64,000 nucleotides of DNA from Sphingobacteriales bacterium 50-39 (GTDB lineage: Bacteria; Bacteroidota; Bacteroidia; Chitinophagales; Chitinophagaceae), in assembly GCA_001898505.1 (NCBI GenBank), contig MKTZ01000009.1:496001-560000 (forward strand), in the 5' to 3' direction. Of the stretch, positions 8,342 through 15,743 are shown piece after piece. Below the pieces are notes generated by a model. That model saw only the letters and a list, made by a program, of their open reading frames with translations, had not been told where the DNA came from and did not search any database. A program made the translations under genes and the position numbers. Within the stretch, counting starts at the first letter, position 1. Each line of letters opens with the position of its first letter.

Positions 8342-9363
8342 TGCGTAAAAATATAATTATTGTCGCGATAGTTTCCCTTGTTGCCTCCTATGGCCTTTTG
8401 CTATCCTGCACCCAGTCCGATGCCGGCAAAAGCGCGCAGTCCGATGCTGGTAAAACGGCGCCCGTAAAGAGTGAGTTGTTGTCTCCGATCGCTTTCGATT
8501 CTTCGGCGGTGCCCAATACTCCTTTTGGCAAGGCTGTGCTGTATGGCCGCGAGCTGATGATCAATACGGCGTATTATATCGGGCCCACAGGGGTCAATGG
8601 CCGGTACCTCCGGAATTATATGAGTTGTAGCAACTGTCACCAGAACGGTGGGATAAAACCACATTCGTTTAGCCTGGTCTTTTCGCAGGATGAATATCCG
8701 CAATACAGGGCGAGGGAGGGAAAAGTACTTAGCCTGTCCGACCGGGTTAATAACTGCATCAACCGGCCCATGAATGGGAAGTCCCTTCCTTACGACAGTA
8801 AAGAGATGCTTGCTTTTCTTTGCTACCTGAAATGGATAAATGATCAATGGGAACATGACACGCGTTTCAAGGAAAAGGCGGCAGCCCCTTTGCAGCTAAC
8901 GGATACGGCGGCCAGCCCTCAACGCGGCGCCGTGCTGTTCGAGGCCAATTGCAGCCGTTGTCATGGCGGTGAGGGACAGGGTTTGTTGAATAGCCAGGGC
9001 CGCCGATATGTGTATCCTCCCTTATGGGGAGATAGTAGTTACCAGTCCGGCTCCAGCATGCACCGTGTGATCAAAATGGCGGGCTGGCTTAAAACCAATA
9101 TGCCGTATGACAGGGTGACGCCCAACACGCCTTTTCTCACGGATCAGCAGGCATTGGACCTGGCTGCATTTGTGAATGATGACCGGATCCATAAAAGACC
9201 CGTCCCTAAGGATGGAAAAGATTACCCCGATGTGCTGACAAAGCCTGTCGATTATGGCGAGGGACCTTATTTTGACTTCTTCCCGCAGGTGCAACATAAG
9301 TTCGGGCCTTATCCGCCGATCATTCGATATTTAAAAGAGAAAGGGCTAAAACCTTCGTATTGA
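8341..9363 (+). CDS. TsdA-like diheme cytochrome c lipoprotein
   Basis: Periplasm-facing diheme c-type cytochrome related to thiosulfate dehydrogenase/tetrathionate reductase TsdA. The 340 residues have a lipobox (LLSC, Cys23), heme site 1 CSNCH (Cys96-His100) and heme site 2 CSRCH (Cys204-His208). Family hallmarks are NTAYYIGP, DRVNNCINRPMNGK (Cys139, a candidate heme ligand because TsdA uses a cysteine axial ligand), PPLWGDSSYQSG and NMPYDRVTP. ATG overlaps the upstream TGA by one base (TGATG), which indicates translational coupling with the sulfotransferase-like gene. The leader carries a duplicated QSDAGK unit. TsdA chemistry (thiosulfate oxidation) would fit a sulfur theme, but a general electron-transfer role is equally open. 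Confidence 0.85.
   Translation: MRKNIIIVAIVSLVASYGLLLSCTQSDAGKSAQSDAGKTAPVKSELLSPIAFDSSAVPNTPFGKAVLYGRELMINTAYYIGPTGVNGRYLRNYMSCSNCHQNGGIKPHSFSLVFSQDEYPQYRAREGKVLSLSDRVNNCINRPMNGKSLPYDSKEMLAFLCYLKWINDQWEHDTRFKEKAAAPLQLTDTAASPQRGAVLFEANCSRCHGGEGQGLLNSQGRRYVYPPLWGDSSYQSGSSMHRVIKMAGWLKTNMPYDRVTPNTPFLTDQQALDLAAFVNDDRIHKRPVPKDGKDYPDVLTKPVDYGEGPYFDFFPQVQHKFGPYPPIIRYLKEKGLKPSY
8413..8460 (+). repeat. 24-bp tandem duplication in the cytochrome leader
   Basis: Two 24-bp copies (8413-8436 and 8437-8460), matching at about 20 of 24 positions, encode the repeated QSDAGK unit just after the lipid-anchored cysteine. The duplication lengthens the flexible linker that tethers the cytochrome. It lies about 80 bp from the 18-bp repeat array of the upstream gene. 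Confidence 0.75.
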
Positions 9364-9386
9364 TGACCCCTCATACCCTTTAAATA

Positions 9387-9412
9387 AAAACCCCGGTTAT
9401 AGCCGGGGTTTT
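9387..9412. terminator. Bidirectional rho-independent terminator
   Basis: A 10-bp perfect stem (AAAACCCCGG / CCGGGGTTTT) with a 6-nt loop (TTATAG). It is flanked by A-rich sequence before and T-rich sequence after, so it works for both strands. It sits between the convergent cytochrome and glutamine synthetase genes and should end both transcripts. Confidence 0.9.
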
Positions 9413-9435
9413 ATTGTTATGTTCCACTGGTGGGT

Positions 9436-10470
9436 TTAACCTACGAGTTCCTTTTCAACTACTTTGGCGGTTTTCACCGTCTTGATGATACGGGCGGCTA
9501 CTTTATAAGGATCGGCAGCGCTGTTGGGTCTGCGATCTTCCAGCCAGCCTTTCCAGCCTCTTTCTACGGTGCCGATGGGGATGCGGATAGATGCACCACG
9601 GTCGGATACGCCGTATTTGAATTCGTCGATAGCGGCTGTTTCGTGCTTACCGGTGAGGCGGAGGTGGTTATCCGGACCGTAAGCCTCGATGTGCTCCTGG
9701 ATGACGGGGCGGAAGGCTTCGCAAATTGTTTCATAGATCTCGCGGCTGCCGGCGGTGCGCAGCGTGGTGTTGGAGAAGTTGGCGTGCATGCCGCTACCAT
9801 TCCAATCCAGGTTGCCCAAGGGTTTGCAATGCCAGTTGATGGAGAGACCGTATTTTTCACCGATGCGCTCCAGCAGGTAGCGAGCGATCCAGATCTGGTC
9901 TCCGGCTTCTTTAGCACCTTTGGAGAAGATCTGAAATTCCCACTGACCGGTGGCAACTTCGGCATTGATGCCTTCTACGTTCAGGCCGGCATCCAGACAT
10001 GCGTCCAGGTGCTCTTCTACCATAGCGCGACCATAGGCGTTCTTAGCACCTACGGAGCAGTAGTAGGGGCCTTGGGGGCGGGGGAAGCCGCCTTCGGGGA
10101 AGCCCAGGGGCTTGTCAGTCTCGGGGTTCCACAGAAAATATTCTTGTTCGAAACCAAACCAGAAGTCATTATCATCGTCTTCGATCAAGGCACGACCATT
10201 GCTCGGGTGGGGTTTGCCATTGGGACTGAGTACTTCGCACATTACGAGGTAGCCATTCTTACGCTGAGGATCTTTCACCATGAACACAGGCTTCAGCAGA
10301 CAGTCGGAGGAGCCGCCTGGAGCTTGTTCGGTGGAGGAGCCGTCGAAACACCACATGGGGACGTCTTCGAGCTTGCCGGAGAAGTCTTTCTCAATCTTTG
10401 TTTTGCTACGCAAACTTTGGATGGGTTGATATCCATCGAGCCAGATATACTCAAGTTTTGCAATGGACAT
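9436..10470 (-). CDS. glnII: Glutamine synthetase, type II (GSII, beta-grasp)
   Basis: Cytoplasmic ATP-dependent synthesis of glutamine from glutamate and ammonia. At 344 residues it has the length of the eukaryote-like GSII family rather than GSI (about 470) or GSIII (about 730). Visible signatures are WCFDGSSTEQAPGGSSD (N-terminal beta-grasp), FGFEQEYFLW (metal-binding glutamates), AEVATGQWEFQ, NWHCKPLGNLDWNGSGMHAN (ammonia/glutamate site) and ASIRIPIGT with RGWKGWLEDRRPNSAADPY (ATP/phosphate arginines). All catalytic blocks seem intact. It is a single gene with its own long AT-rich upstream region and a strong terminator behind it. A long reading frame on the opposite strand is a codon-bias shadow. 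Confidence 0.96.
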   Translation of the reverse strand: MSIAKLEYIWLDGYQPIQSLRSKTKIEKDFSGKLEDVPMWCFDGSSTEQAPGGSSDCLLKPVFMVKDPQRKNGYLVMCEVLSPNGKPHPSNGRALIEDDDNDFWFGFEQEYFLWNPETDKPLGFPEGGFPRPQGPYYCSVGAKNAYGRAMVEEHLDACLDAGLNVEGINAEVATGQWEFQIFSKGAKEAGDQIWIARYLLERIGEKYGLSINWHCKPLGNLDWNGSGMHANFSNTTLRTAGSREIYETICEAFRPVIQEHIEAYGPDNHLRLTGKHETAAIDEFKYGVSDRGASIRIPIGTVERGWKGWLEDRRPNSAADPYKVAARIIKTVKTAKVVEKELVG

Positions 10471-10859
10471 AGTACACTGTTTTTTTTATGTGATAGAATG
10501 ATACTTACTAACCGTGCCTTCGGATATTGGAGGAGTTCGTGCAAAAGGTACCGCCCGGGTAGTCCATCCTGGGATGGGCGACAGCAAGCAATACCTTTTA
10601 TTAATGCACTTTACAGCATGACGAAAATATTAAATTTTTAACATTGAAAAATATTATAAAAATATAATATGAGTGTTTTAACATCTGTAAATACCTATTT
10701 CCAATGAAAATTTATTAAAAAAATAATAAAATGCCCATTAATTAAAATTCCTTTTGGGAGAGGTCGAATATTTATAATATTTATAATTATTTAATATGAA
10801 CATGCAGCAAGACATTAAAATTACACAACCTATTTATATTCGGGTTGTTATGCCCATTT
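10471..10859. other. Long AT-rich intergenic region between divergent glnII and AraC genes
   Basis: These 389 bp hold no gene that can be supported. The glnII-proximal half has a palindrome CCATCC-TG-GGATGG (10564-10577), a possible operator. The part from about 10620 to 10845 is strongly AT-rich, with runs of A/T and repeated ATTTATAAT-like words, as expected for promoters of two divergent genes. No exact TAnnTTTG/-33 pair was found, so transcription starts cannot be placed. Confidence 0.6.
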
Positions 10860-11873
10860 ATGCCTGACTATAAGAAAAACCTCATCATCAGTCTCATCTC
10901 TTATGCGGCCCAAAAGGATATCCCGGTGGACCGTCTCTGTCGTCAGGCGGGGGTGGATCTGGATGCTCTCCGTGGCGATAAACCGTTCCATTTGAGTATT
11001 CAGCAGCAGAACGACCTTTTTGAGCATACCGTAAGACTGTCCGGCGACCCGCTGTTTGGACTTCATTTTGGGGAGCGGCTGCAGCTGGCTGCCCTGGGTA
11101 TCGTCGGGGCGGTGATCCGTAACAGCCGGACCATCGGCGAGGCATTGGAGAACTGCGCGGCTTATTCCCCCATTCTGACAGATCTGTTCCATCTGACGGT
11201 GAGCTTTGGAAAAGACAGGTTTATCCTCCGCCTTCAACCCTTTATGGAGAAGCTACAGGGTTATCCCGCCCTCAAAAAGCACCTGCTGGAACTGTCGATG
11301 GCATTTGTGCTTCATGAAATGGATGGATTGCTGCTGATCAAGATGAGGCCTTTTTCGGTGCAGATGCCGTATGAGGAAGAGGAATTGAAAGAGTACCAGC
11401 GGGTGTTCCGTACCAATAATATAATAAGGAGTACAGAGTATGTGGTGGAGTTTGAATACAGTCTGCTGAAGGAGCCGATCCTTACCGCCAATTATGAATT
11501 ACAGAATGTATTGATCCACAGATTAGCCGACATTCATCGTCAGTTCCCCGACCCGACCTCGGTGTCGAGCCGCCTGGCTCAAATGATGAAGGGGAGCAGC
11601 TATCTGGGGTTGCCTGATCTGCGGGAGATGGGGGCCAACCTCAATATGAGCGTGCGGACATTGCAGCGTAAGTTAAAAGAGGAAGGGGTAACCTATCAAC
11701 AGGTGGCAGAGTCGGTGCGGAAATCGCTGGCTATCGATTATTTGAATGCCGGCCGGCATCCCATCAAACAGATATCGTTTATGCTTGGATATAATGACCC
11801 CGGAGCATTTACCCGGGCTTTTAAGAAGTGGACCGGGCAAACTCCACAGGACTTTTTGCGACAGCCTGCGTGA
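10860..11873 (+). CDS. AraC-family transcriptional regulator (arabinose-binding-type N-terminus)
   Basis: DNA-binding regulator of the OruR/ArgR-like AraC group. Starting at ATG 10860 gives 337 residues; a TTG at 10845 in the same frame is less likely. The N-terminal two thirds resemble the AraC-type arabinose-binding domain (LCRQAGVDLDAL, GDPLFGLHFGE, GIVGAVIRNSRTIGEAL). The C-terminal 90 residues are the double HTH (DLREMGANLNMSVRTLQRKL, IKQISFMLGYNDPGAFTRAFKKWTG). Ligand and targets are unknown. It lies divergent from glnII and ends 7 bp before the convergent NTF2-like gene. Confidence 0.92.
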   Translation: MPDYKKNLIISLISYAAQKDIPVDRLCRQAGVDLDALRGDKPFHLSIQQQNDLFEHTVRLSGDPLFGLHFGERLQLAALGIVGAVIRNSRTIGEALENCAAYSPILTDLFHLTVSFGKDRFILRLQPFMEKLQGYPALKKHLLELSMAFVLHEMDGLLLIKMRPFSVQMPYEEEELKEYQRVFRTNNIIRSTEYVVEFEYSLLKEPILTANYELQNVLIHRLADIHRQFPDPTSVSSRLAQMMKGSSYLGLPDLREMGANLNMSVRTLQRKLKEEGVTYQQVAESVRKSLAIDYLNAGRHPIKQISFMLGYNDPGAFTRAFKKWTGQTPQDFLRQPA

Positions 11874-11880
11874 GCACGCC

Positions 11881-12345
11881 CTACTTCATCTTTGGCGTCG
11901 CATCCGCATTGAACATATCTCGCAGCATACGCCAACCTATCTTTAGCTTCAGCCATACCACCAGGTACTTGCCCGTGCCGATGATATTGTCGCCCGCGTC
12001 GAACTGTTGGTAAGTGCCCTGCTCTGTTACGTACCGTCCATCATAGCCATACCAGTTTATAGAAGTGAAGACGATATTTCTCATCCCTGTCTTATAGGCG
12101 CCTTTGTAAAAGAGCAGCAGCGCCTTTGGTCCACAGAGTGCGGGTGCGCCCTGCATGAGAATGCAGCCGTCGGGTGCATAACAATCGAGGAAGATGGAGG
12201 AATCGCTCTTTGCAAAAGCTTCTCCATAATGTCTGTTGGTTTCAGAGATGGCCTGTATCTCAGTGGCCGGTAATTTGGATGGTGCCTGTGAAGGGTGGAA
12301 TGCCATTGCCAATACTGCACATAACACAGTGATTTGCCTTTTCAT
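11881..12345 (-). CDS. Secreted SnoaL/NTF2-like (DUF4440-type) protein
   Basis: Small exported protein of 154 residues with a signal peptide (MKRQITVLCAVLAMAFHPSQA) and a cone-shaped NTF2-like fold inferred from IQAISETNRHYGEAFAKSD, FLDCYAPDGCILMQG and TEQGTYQQFD...GKYLVVWLK. Proteins of this fold bind small ligands or act as simple lyases or isomerases; no specific activity can be named. The frame stays open to 12516, but ATG 12345 starts the signal peptide and has a -7-like element 18 bp upstream. The GH43 gene is 80 bp upstream on the same strand, with a hairpin between. Confidence 0.8.
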   Translation of the reverse strand: MKRQITVLCAVLAMAFHPSQAPSKLPATEIQAISETNRHYGEAFAKSDSSIFLDCYAPDGCILMQGAPALCGPKALLLFYKGAYKTGMRNIVFTSINWYGYDGRYVTEQGTYQQFDAGDNIIGTGKYLVVWLKLKIGWRMLRDMFNADATPKMK

Positions 12346-12362
12346 GCTGTAGATCTTTTGAT

Positions 12363-12370
12363 CAAAACTA
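12363..12370 (-). promoter_or_regulatory. Candidate -7 element for the NTF2-like gene
   Basis: Read on the minus strand the sequence is TAGTTTTG, an exact TAnnTTTG match, 18 bp before ATG 12345. No clear -33 TTG is present at the usual distance. The downstream sequence includes the palindrome TTTTGATCAAAA (12355-12366). Confidence 0.4.
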
Positions 12371-12377
12371 ACAGAGC

Positions 12378-12397
12378 GCGTGCGCACCTGCGCACGC
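12378..12397 (-). terminator. GC-rich hairpin after GH43
   Basis: A perfect 9-bp inverted repeat (GCGTGCGCA / TGCGCACGC) with only two bases between the arms; the outer 8 pairs leave a normal 4-nt loop. It lies between the GH43 stop and the NTF2-like promoter on the same strand. No strong T-run follows, so it may be a weak terminator, a stabiliser or a palindromic operator. Confidence 0.45.
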
Positions 12398-12425
12398 TGG
12401 CATGAAATGCACGTAGATTGGCATC

Positions 12426-13457
12426 TTATGGTAATTTCCTTGCGGCGACGCCTTCCTTTGTAATGGTCACGGGCTTGATCAGACCATCGGGGTCGAACTC
12501 CATACGATCGATACATGTTACACGATGGTTGGCATCGGTCTCCCCAAGAGGGCGGCGATGATAGACGATGTAATAATCATCGGTGCCGGGGATATGCAGC
12601 ACCGAGTGATGGCCGGCGCCTGTAGCTACGGACATATCCTGCTGAAGGATCTTACCGATGCGTTTGAAAGGGCCGGTTGGACTATCCGCCATGGCGTAAG
12701 CTACCGAGTAGTCGGGGCCTGTCCAGCCACCTTCGGACCACATAAAATAATACTTTCCTTTACGATGGATCATATAGGGACCTTCGACATAGCCTTCGGG
12801 GGTGATCTCTTTAAAGGTGGCGCCGTCGGAGAAGGGGATAAAGCCTGTGAAGTCGGGTTTTAACCGGACGATATTGCAATGACGCCATCCGCCGTAGATC
12901 ATATACCAGGAACCATCCTTGTCATGGAAGGCGGCCTGGTCGATGGGTTGGGCTCCGTTGTGAAATTTGTCGATGAGGGGATGGCCCAGGTAATCTTTAT
13001 ATGGACCCTGGGGCTTGTCGGCGACGGCAACTCCGATGCCTCCGATGGAGGAGTCGTTCTGTATATCGTTGGCTCCGAAGAAGAAATAATATTTACCATC
13101 CTTTTCGGTGATGGCGGGGGCCCACATGGCGCGTCTGGCCCAGCGGATGGCGCTGGTGTCGAGGATATGTTCGTGCTTTTGCCAGTGGACGAGATCGGAA
13201 GAGGAAAAGGCGTCGAAGAACACCTGCTCGTTGTATTTGGCGGAATAGGTAGGGTATATCCAGTAAGTGTGACCGAATACGGCGGTTTCCGGGTCGGCGT
13301 ACCAGCCGGGGAAGAGGGGGTTGCCGGAGGTTTGGGCTTGGGTGGCGGGTGAGACTGTGCCGGACTGGGCTGGGCTTGGGGATGGAGACTGGGCCAGGCC
13401 CGTAATGAACAGTCCAAGGGACAGCAATAAGGTGAGGCAGGATCTCATATGTCGCAT
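12426..13457 (-). CDS. Secreted glycoside hydrolase family 43 protein
   Basis: Predicted arabinan/xylan-type side-chain or exo-acting glycosidase with a five-bladed propeller. The 343 residues have a signal peptide (LLLSLGLFITGLAQ), then a Ser/Pro/Gln-rich linker (24-45). The family catalytic triad is in place: Asp55 in WYADPET (base), Asp173 in QPIDQAAF (pKa modulator) and Glu225 in YVEGPYM (acid). MWAPAITEKDGKYYFFF is also typical. No carbohydrate-binding module is attached. ATG 13457 is used; ATG 13448 is an alternative. Whether it cleaves arabinofuranosides, xylosides or galactans cannot be told. Confidence 0.93.
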   Translation of the reverse strand: MRHMRSCLTLLLSLGLFITGLAQSPSPSPAQSGTVSPATQAQTSGNPLFPGWYADPETAVFGHTYWIYPTYSAKYNEQVFFDAFSSSDLVHWQKHEHILDTSAIRWARRAMWAPAITEKDGKYYFFFGANDIQNDSSIGGIGVAVADKPQGPYKDYLGHPLIDKFHNGAQPIDQAAFHDKDGSWYMIYGGWRHCNIVRLKPDFTGFIPFSDGATFKEITPEGYVEGPYMIHRKGKYYFMWSEGGWTGPDYSVAYAMADSPTGPFKRIGKILQQDMSVATGAGHHSVLHIPGTDDYYIVYHRRPLGETDANHRVTCIDRMEFDPDGLIKPVTITKEGVAARKLP

Positions 13458-13499
13458 GATTGAAGAGTGAAGATAAGGAGGAAAAAGGTAGATTTGAGT

Positions 13500-13811
13500 A
13501 TGCTAAAACGACTGGCTTATATCCTGGTTGCCGGGTCGATGATGGCGGGAGTGTTCTGGCTGCTGTTCTGGATACATCATTCGCTTGTGGTGGGGTTGAA
13601 TCCCTTTTTGGATATTCTGTTTATTGCCGTTGGCATAATTTTCCTGCTGCCAGGGATCATATGGGGAATGGCAAGACTTCGATGGCCGGTGTGGGAGCTG
13701 TTTGCGGTGGGTTGTGCGTGCTGGATATGGTGGTCTATCGGATGGCGTATGCTGATGGGTCATTCGACGCTGGATATATTCCTGCATGATACGGTTTATG
13801 TCATCTTATGA
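13500..13811 (+). pseudogene. Cytochrome c oxidase subunit I (CtaD)-like fragment, 5' part
   Basis: About 103 residues with three hydrophobic helices ending in GHSTLDIFLHDTVYVIL-stop. STLDIxLHDTxYV is the hallmark of COX1 just before its haem-ligand HFHYV segment. The frame stops immediately after it. One base further on, in the next frame, comes another COX1 hallmark (YEGLAGMPRRYVD). About 70 residues that separate these two motifs in real COX1 are missing. It reads as an internally deleted, frameshifted COX1-like gene. A natural short COX1-like membrane protein ending here is the alternative. GTG at 13467 would extend it by 11 residues. Confidence 0.6.
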
Positions 13812-13986
13812 GGGGTTGGCAGGCATGCCCAGAAGATATGTTGATCTTGGTTATTCCCATGGTTTCAACAGATTTGTGCAAGTGAATGAGACGATGGCAA
13901 TAGTAGCTATGGTAGTGGTGGCTGTGCAGTTCGTATTTGTGGGGATGGTGGTATACTCTGTGGCAAGAATTTTTTTAAAAACTAAT
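13798..13986 (+). pseudogene. CtaD-like fragment, 3' part, in frame with the following hydrolase
   Basis: Reads MSSYEGLAGMPRRYVD followed by HGFNRFVQVNETMAIVAM and a single membrane helix (VVVAVQFVFVGMVVYSVARIF). Bacteroidota COX1 near its C-terminus runs HYEGLAGMPRRYxDY...NxFxxIxAxxxxxxQxxFxxNFFYS, so the match is close. It overlaps the end of the 5' fragment in a +1 frame. No stop separates it from the serine hydrolase ATG at 13987, so an uninterrupted 532-codon frame exists from 13786. The hydrolase has its own signal peptide, so the join is more likely accidental than a working fusion. Confidence 0.6.
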
Positions 13987-15384
13987 ATGCGCGCACTAAT
14001 CCCTCTGCTCCTGGCCGCCCTCACGGTCACGACAGCCACCGCACAAAAGGACTATACGTCCGCCATCGACAGCTTTATGCAGTCACAGGTCCAGTTCCGG
14101 GGCTTCAACGGCAATGTGCTTGTAGCGAAGTCGGGCAAGGTGCTCTATCAGAGATCCTTTGGGTATAGTAATTTCGATACCAAGGCGCCTCTGGATGAGA
14201 ACTCCCTTTTCGAGCTGGCGTCCGTCTCCAAGCAATTCACGGCCGTAGGCATCCTGCTGCTGAAGGATGAAGGCCGGCTGTCCCTCTCGGACACGCTGCG
14301 AAAGTTCTTTCCCGAGCTCCCATATTCCCATGTCACGATCCGGCATCTGTTGACCCATACCTCGGGTCTCCCCGATTATATGGGCGCAATGATCAGGAAA
14401 TGGGACCATAAAAAAATTGCATTCAATACGGATGTGATACAGTTCTTAGCCACCGAGCGGATACCTGCCGACTTCCGGCCGGGCGAAAAATGCGTGTACT
14501 CCAATACGGGCTATCAAATGCTGGCCTCCATCATCGAAAAGGTTTCCGGGGAGCCATACGAGGTCTATATGATGGAGCATGTATTCAAGCCGGCGGGACT
14601 GCAGCGTACGAGGATCTATAATACCCGCCGGTCAGGCGAGACCATACCTAACTATGCCTATGGATATACCTATGTCGACAGCCTGAGGCCAGGCGTGCTC
14701 CCCGACAGCGTGAAGGCCCTGGATTTTGTCTTTTACCTGGATGGCATCGTAGGCGACGGGACGGTAAATTCCACCACGGGCGATCTGCTCCTATGGGACA
14801 GGGCATTGAAGGAGCACAAATTGTTGAGCGCGGCCACACAAAAACAAATGTTCACTCCGCAACACCTGTTTGATTCTACCATAAAGAATTATTATGGGTA
14901 TGGTGAGTTCTTAGGCACCAACGAAATAGGTCCTTATATCACCCACAGCGGAGGATGGCCGGGCTATCACACCGTCCTGACCCGCTACACCAACCAGGAC
15001 CTGACATTGATCGTGCTCTCCAATTATCAATCGGATGCAGAAGGAGTAGCAGGAGGTCTGGCCTATATCATCACCGGCAGGACAGTAGTGTTGCCATATG
15101 TACACCTGGCCATCCAGCTGGATAGCACAGCGCTGGACAGATTTGTCGGCAAATACAACGTTCCATACGCCGGAGAAATAAGCATTGTCAGAAAAGGTGA
15201 CAAGCTGTATCGGTATAAGACCGGAGCATCTGAAATAGAACTACTGCCCGAGAGCCCCCAAAAGATATTTTACAAAGGTTGGAGTGATACACAGATAGAG
15301 TTTGAATGGGATAGTAGGGGCAAGGCTAAAAAGGTATTTTTTATTCATTCCGGGATGAAAAAAGAGATAACCCCCATTAAATAA
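13987..15384 (+). CDS. Secreted serine hydrolase (beta-lactamase class C / peptidase S12 family)
   Basis: Penicillin-binding-protein-like esterase or peptidase, exported by a signal peptide (MRALIPLLLAALTVTTATAQ). The 465 residues carry the S12 motifs SVSK (Ser79-Lys82, nucleophile and base), YSN (Tyr161-Asn163) and HSGGWPGY (around 320), so the active site seems intact. A C-terminal extension (LDRFVGKYNVPYAGEISIVRKGDKL) resembles the lipocalin-like domain often attached to these proteins. The start was chosen at ATG 13987, where the signal peptide begins and an AT-rich leader (TTTTTTTAAAAACTAAT) precedes. Substrate unknown; beta-lactam resistance should not be assumed. Confidence 0.9.
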   Translation: MRALIPLLLAALTVTTATAQKDYTSAIDSFMQSQVQFRGFNGNVLVAKSGKVLYQRSFGYSNFDTKAPLDENSLFELASVSKQFTAVGILLLKDEGRLSLSDTLRKFFPELPYSHVTIRHLLTHTSGLPDYMGAMIRKWDHKKIAFNTDVIQFLATERIPADFRPGEKCVYSNTGYQMLASIIEKVSGEPYEVYMMEHVFKPAGLQRTRIYNTRRSGETIPNYAYGYTYVDSLRPGVLPDSVKALDFVFYLDGIVGDGTVNSTTGDLLLWDRALKEHKLLSAATQKQMFTPQHLFDSTIKNYYGYGEFLGTNEIGPYITHSGGWPGYHTVLTRYTNQDLTLIVLSNYQSDAEGVAGGLAYIITGRTVVLPYVHLAIQLDSTALDRFVGKYNVPYAGEISIVRKGDKLYRYKTGASEIELLPESPQKIFYKGWSDTQIEFEWDSRGKAKKVFFIHSGMKKEITPIK

Positions 15385-15388
15385 AAAT

Positions 15389-15414
15389 GACCCCGGAAAA
15401 GGCTTTCCGGGGTC
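15389..15414 (-). terminator. Strong terminator for the small His-rich lipoprotein gene
   Basis: An 11-bp perfect stem (GACCCCGGAAA / TTTCCGGGGTC) with a 4-nt loop. On the minus strand it is followed by ATTTTTATTT, giving the U-rich tract. On the plus strand no T-run follows, so it serves mainly the minus-strand gene, though it may also stop the hydrolase transcript. Confidence 0.85.
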
Positions 15415-15443
15415 TGCGTGTGTGGTGGTTGGTGTATCGAGCA

Positions 15444-15623
15444 TCAATTGTGAATGTCAACATCAACGTTAAAATCAACACCTGCCGGTGGAGGCGTATT
15501 ATGCCTGTCGTACCAATCACGCGTGTGATGGTGGTAGTGATGATAGTAATGCGTCTCGTAACAGCCGGATAATGCAAAAAGCATTATTACAAGCAGAGAG
15601 ACGGAACCTATTATTTTCTTCAT
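15444..15623 (-). CDS. Small His/Tyr-rich lipoprotein
   Basis: A 59-codon gene with a complete lipoprotein signal: two lysines, a hydrophobic core (GSVSLLVIMLFA) and lipobox LSGC (Cys21). The mature part is only about 39 residues. It begins YETHYYHHYHHHTRDWYDRH and continues with a PPPAG turn and an alternating VDFNVDVDIHN end. The nine histidines suggest metal binding (inference). A terminator sits 30 bp after the stop. An overlapping plus-strand frame has no signal or other support. No family is recognised. Confidence 0.65.
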   Translation of the reverse strand: MKKIIGSVSLLVIMLFALSGCYETHYYHHYHHHTRDWYDRHNTPPPAGVDFNVDVDIHN

Positions 15624-15743
15624 AAAATAGATTTTGTCTTATATATATCTAAAAACCTGCCAATCGACAAATCATCCAAAAATCAAGGACTTAGTACATT
15701 TTTGGCTGTGGAAATTGGGGATTGTTTTACCCAAATAAAAGTT

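Noticed and set aside
9430..10641. A 403-codon open frame on the plus strand across glutamine synthetase
   Set aside because: It is antisense to an intact, well-conserved GSII gene and translates to low-complexity Gly/Val/Phe-rich sequence with no motif. It arises from the codon bias of the real gene.
12879..13352. A 157-codon plus-strand frame opposite GH43
   Set aside because: Gly/Val-rich shadow with no signal peptide or domain; all GH43 catalytic residues are on the other strand.
15387..15572. A plus-strand 61-codon frame over the small lipoprotein gene
   Set aside because: It begins inside the terminator hairpin and lacks a signal or motif, whereas the minus strand gives a clean lipobox.
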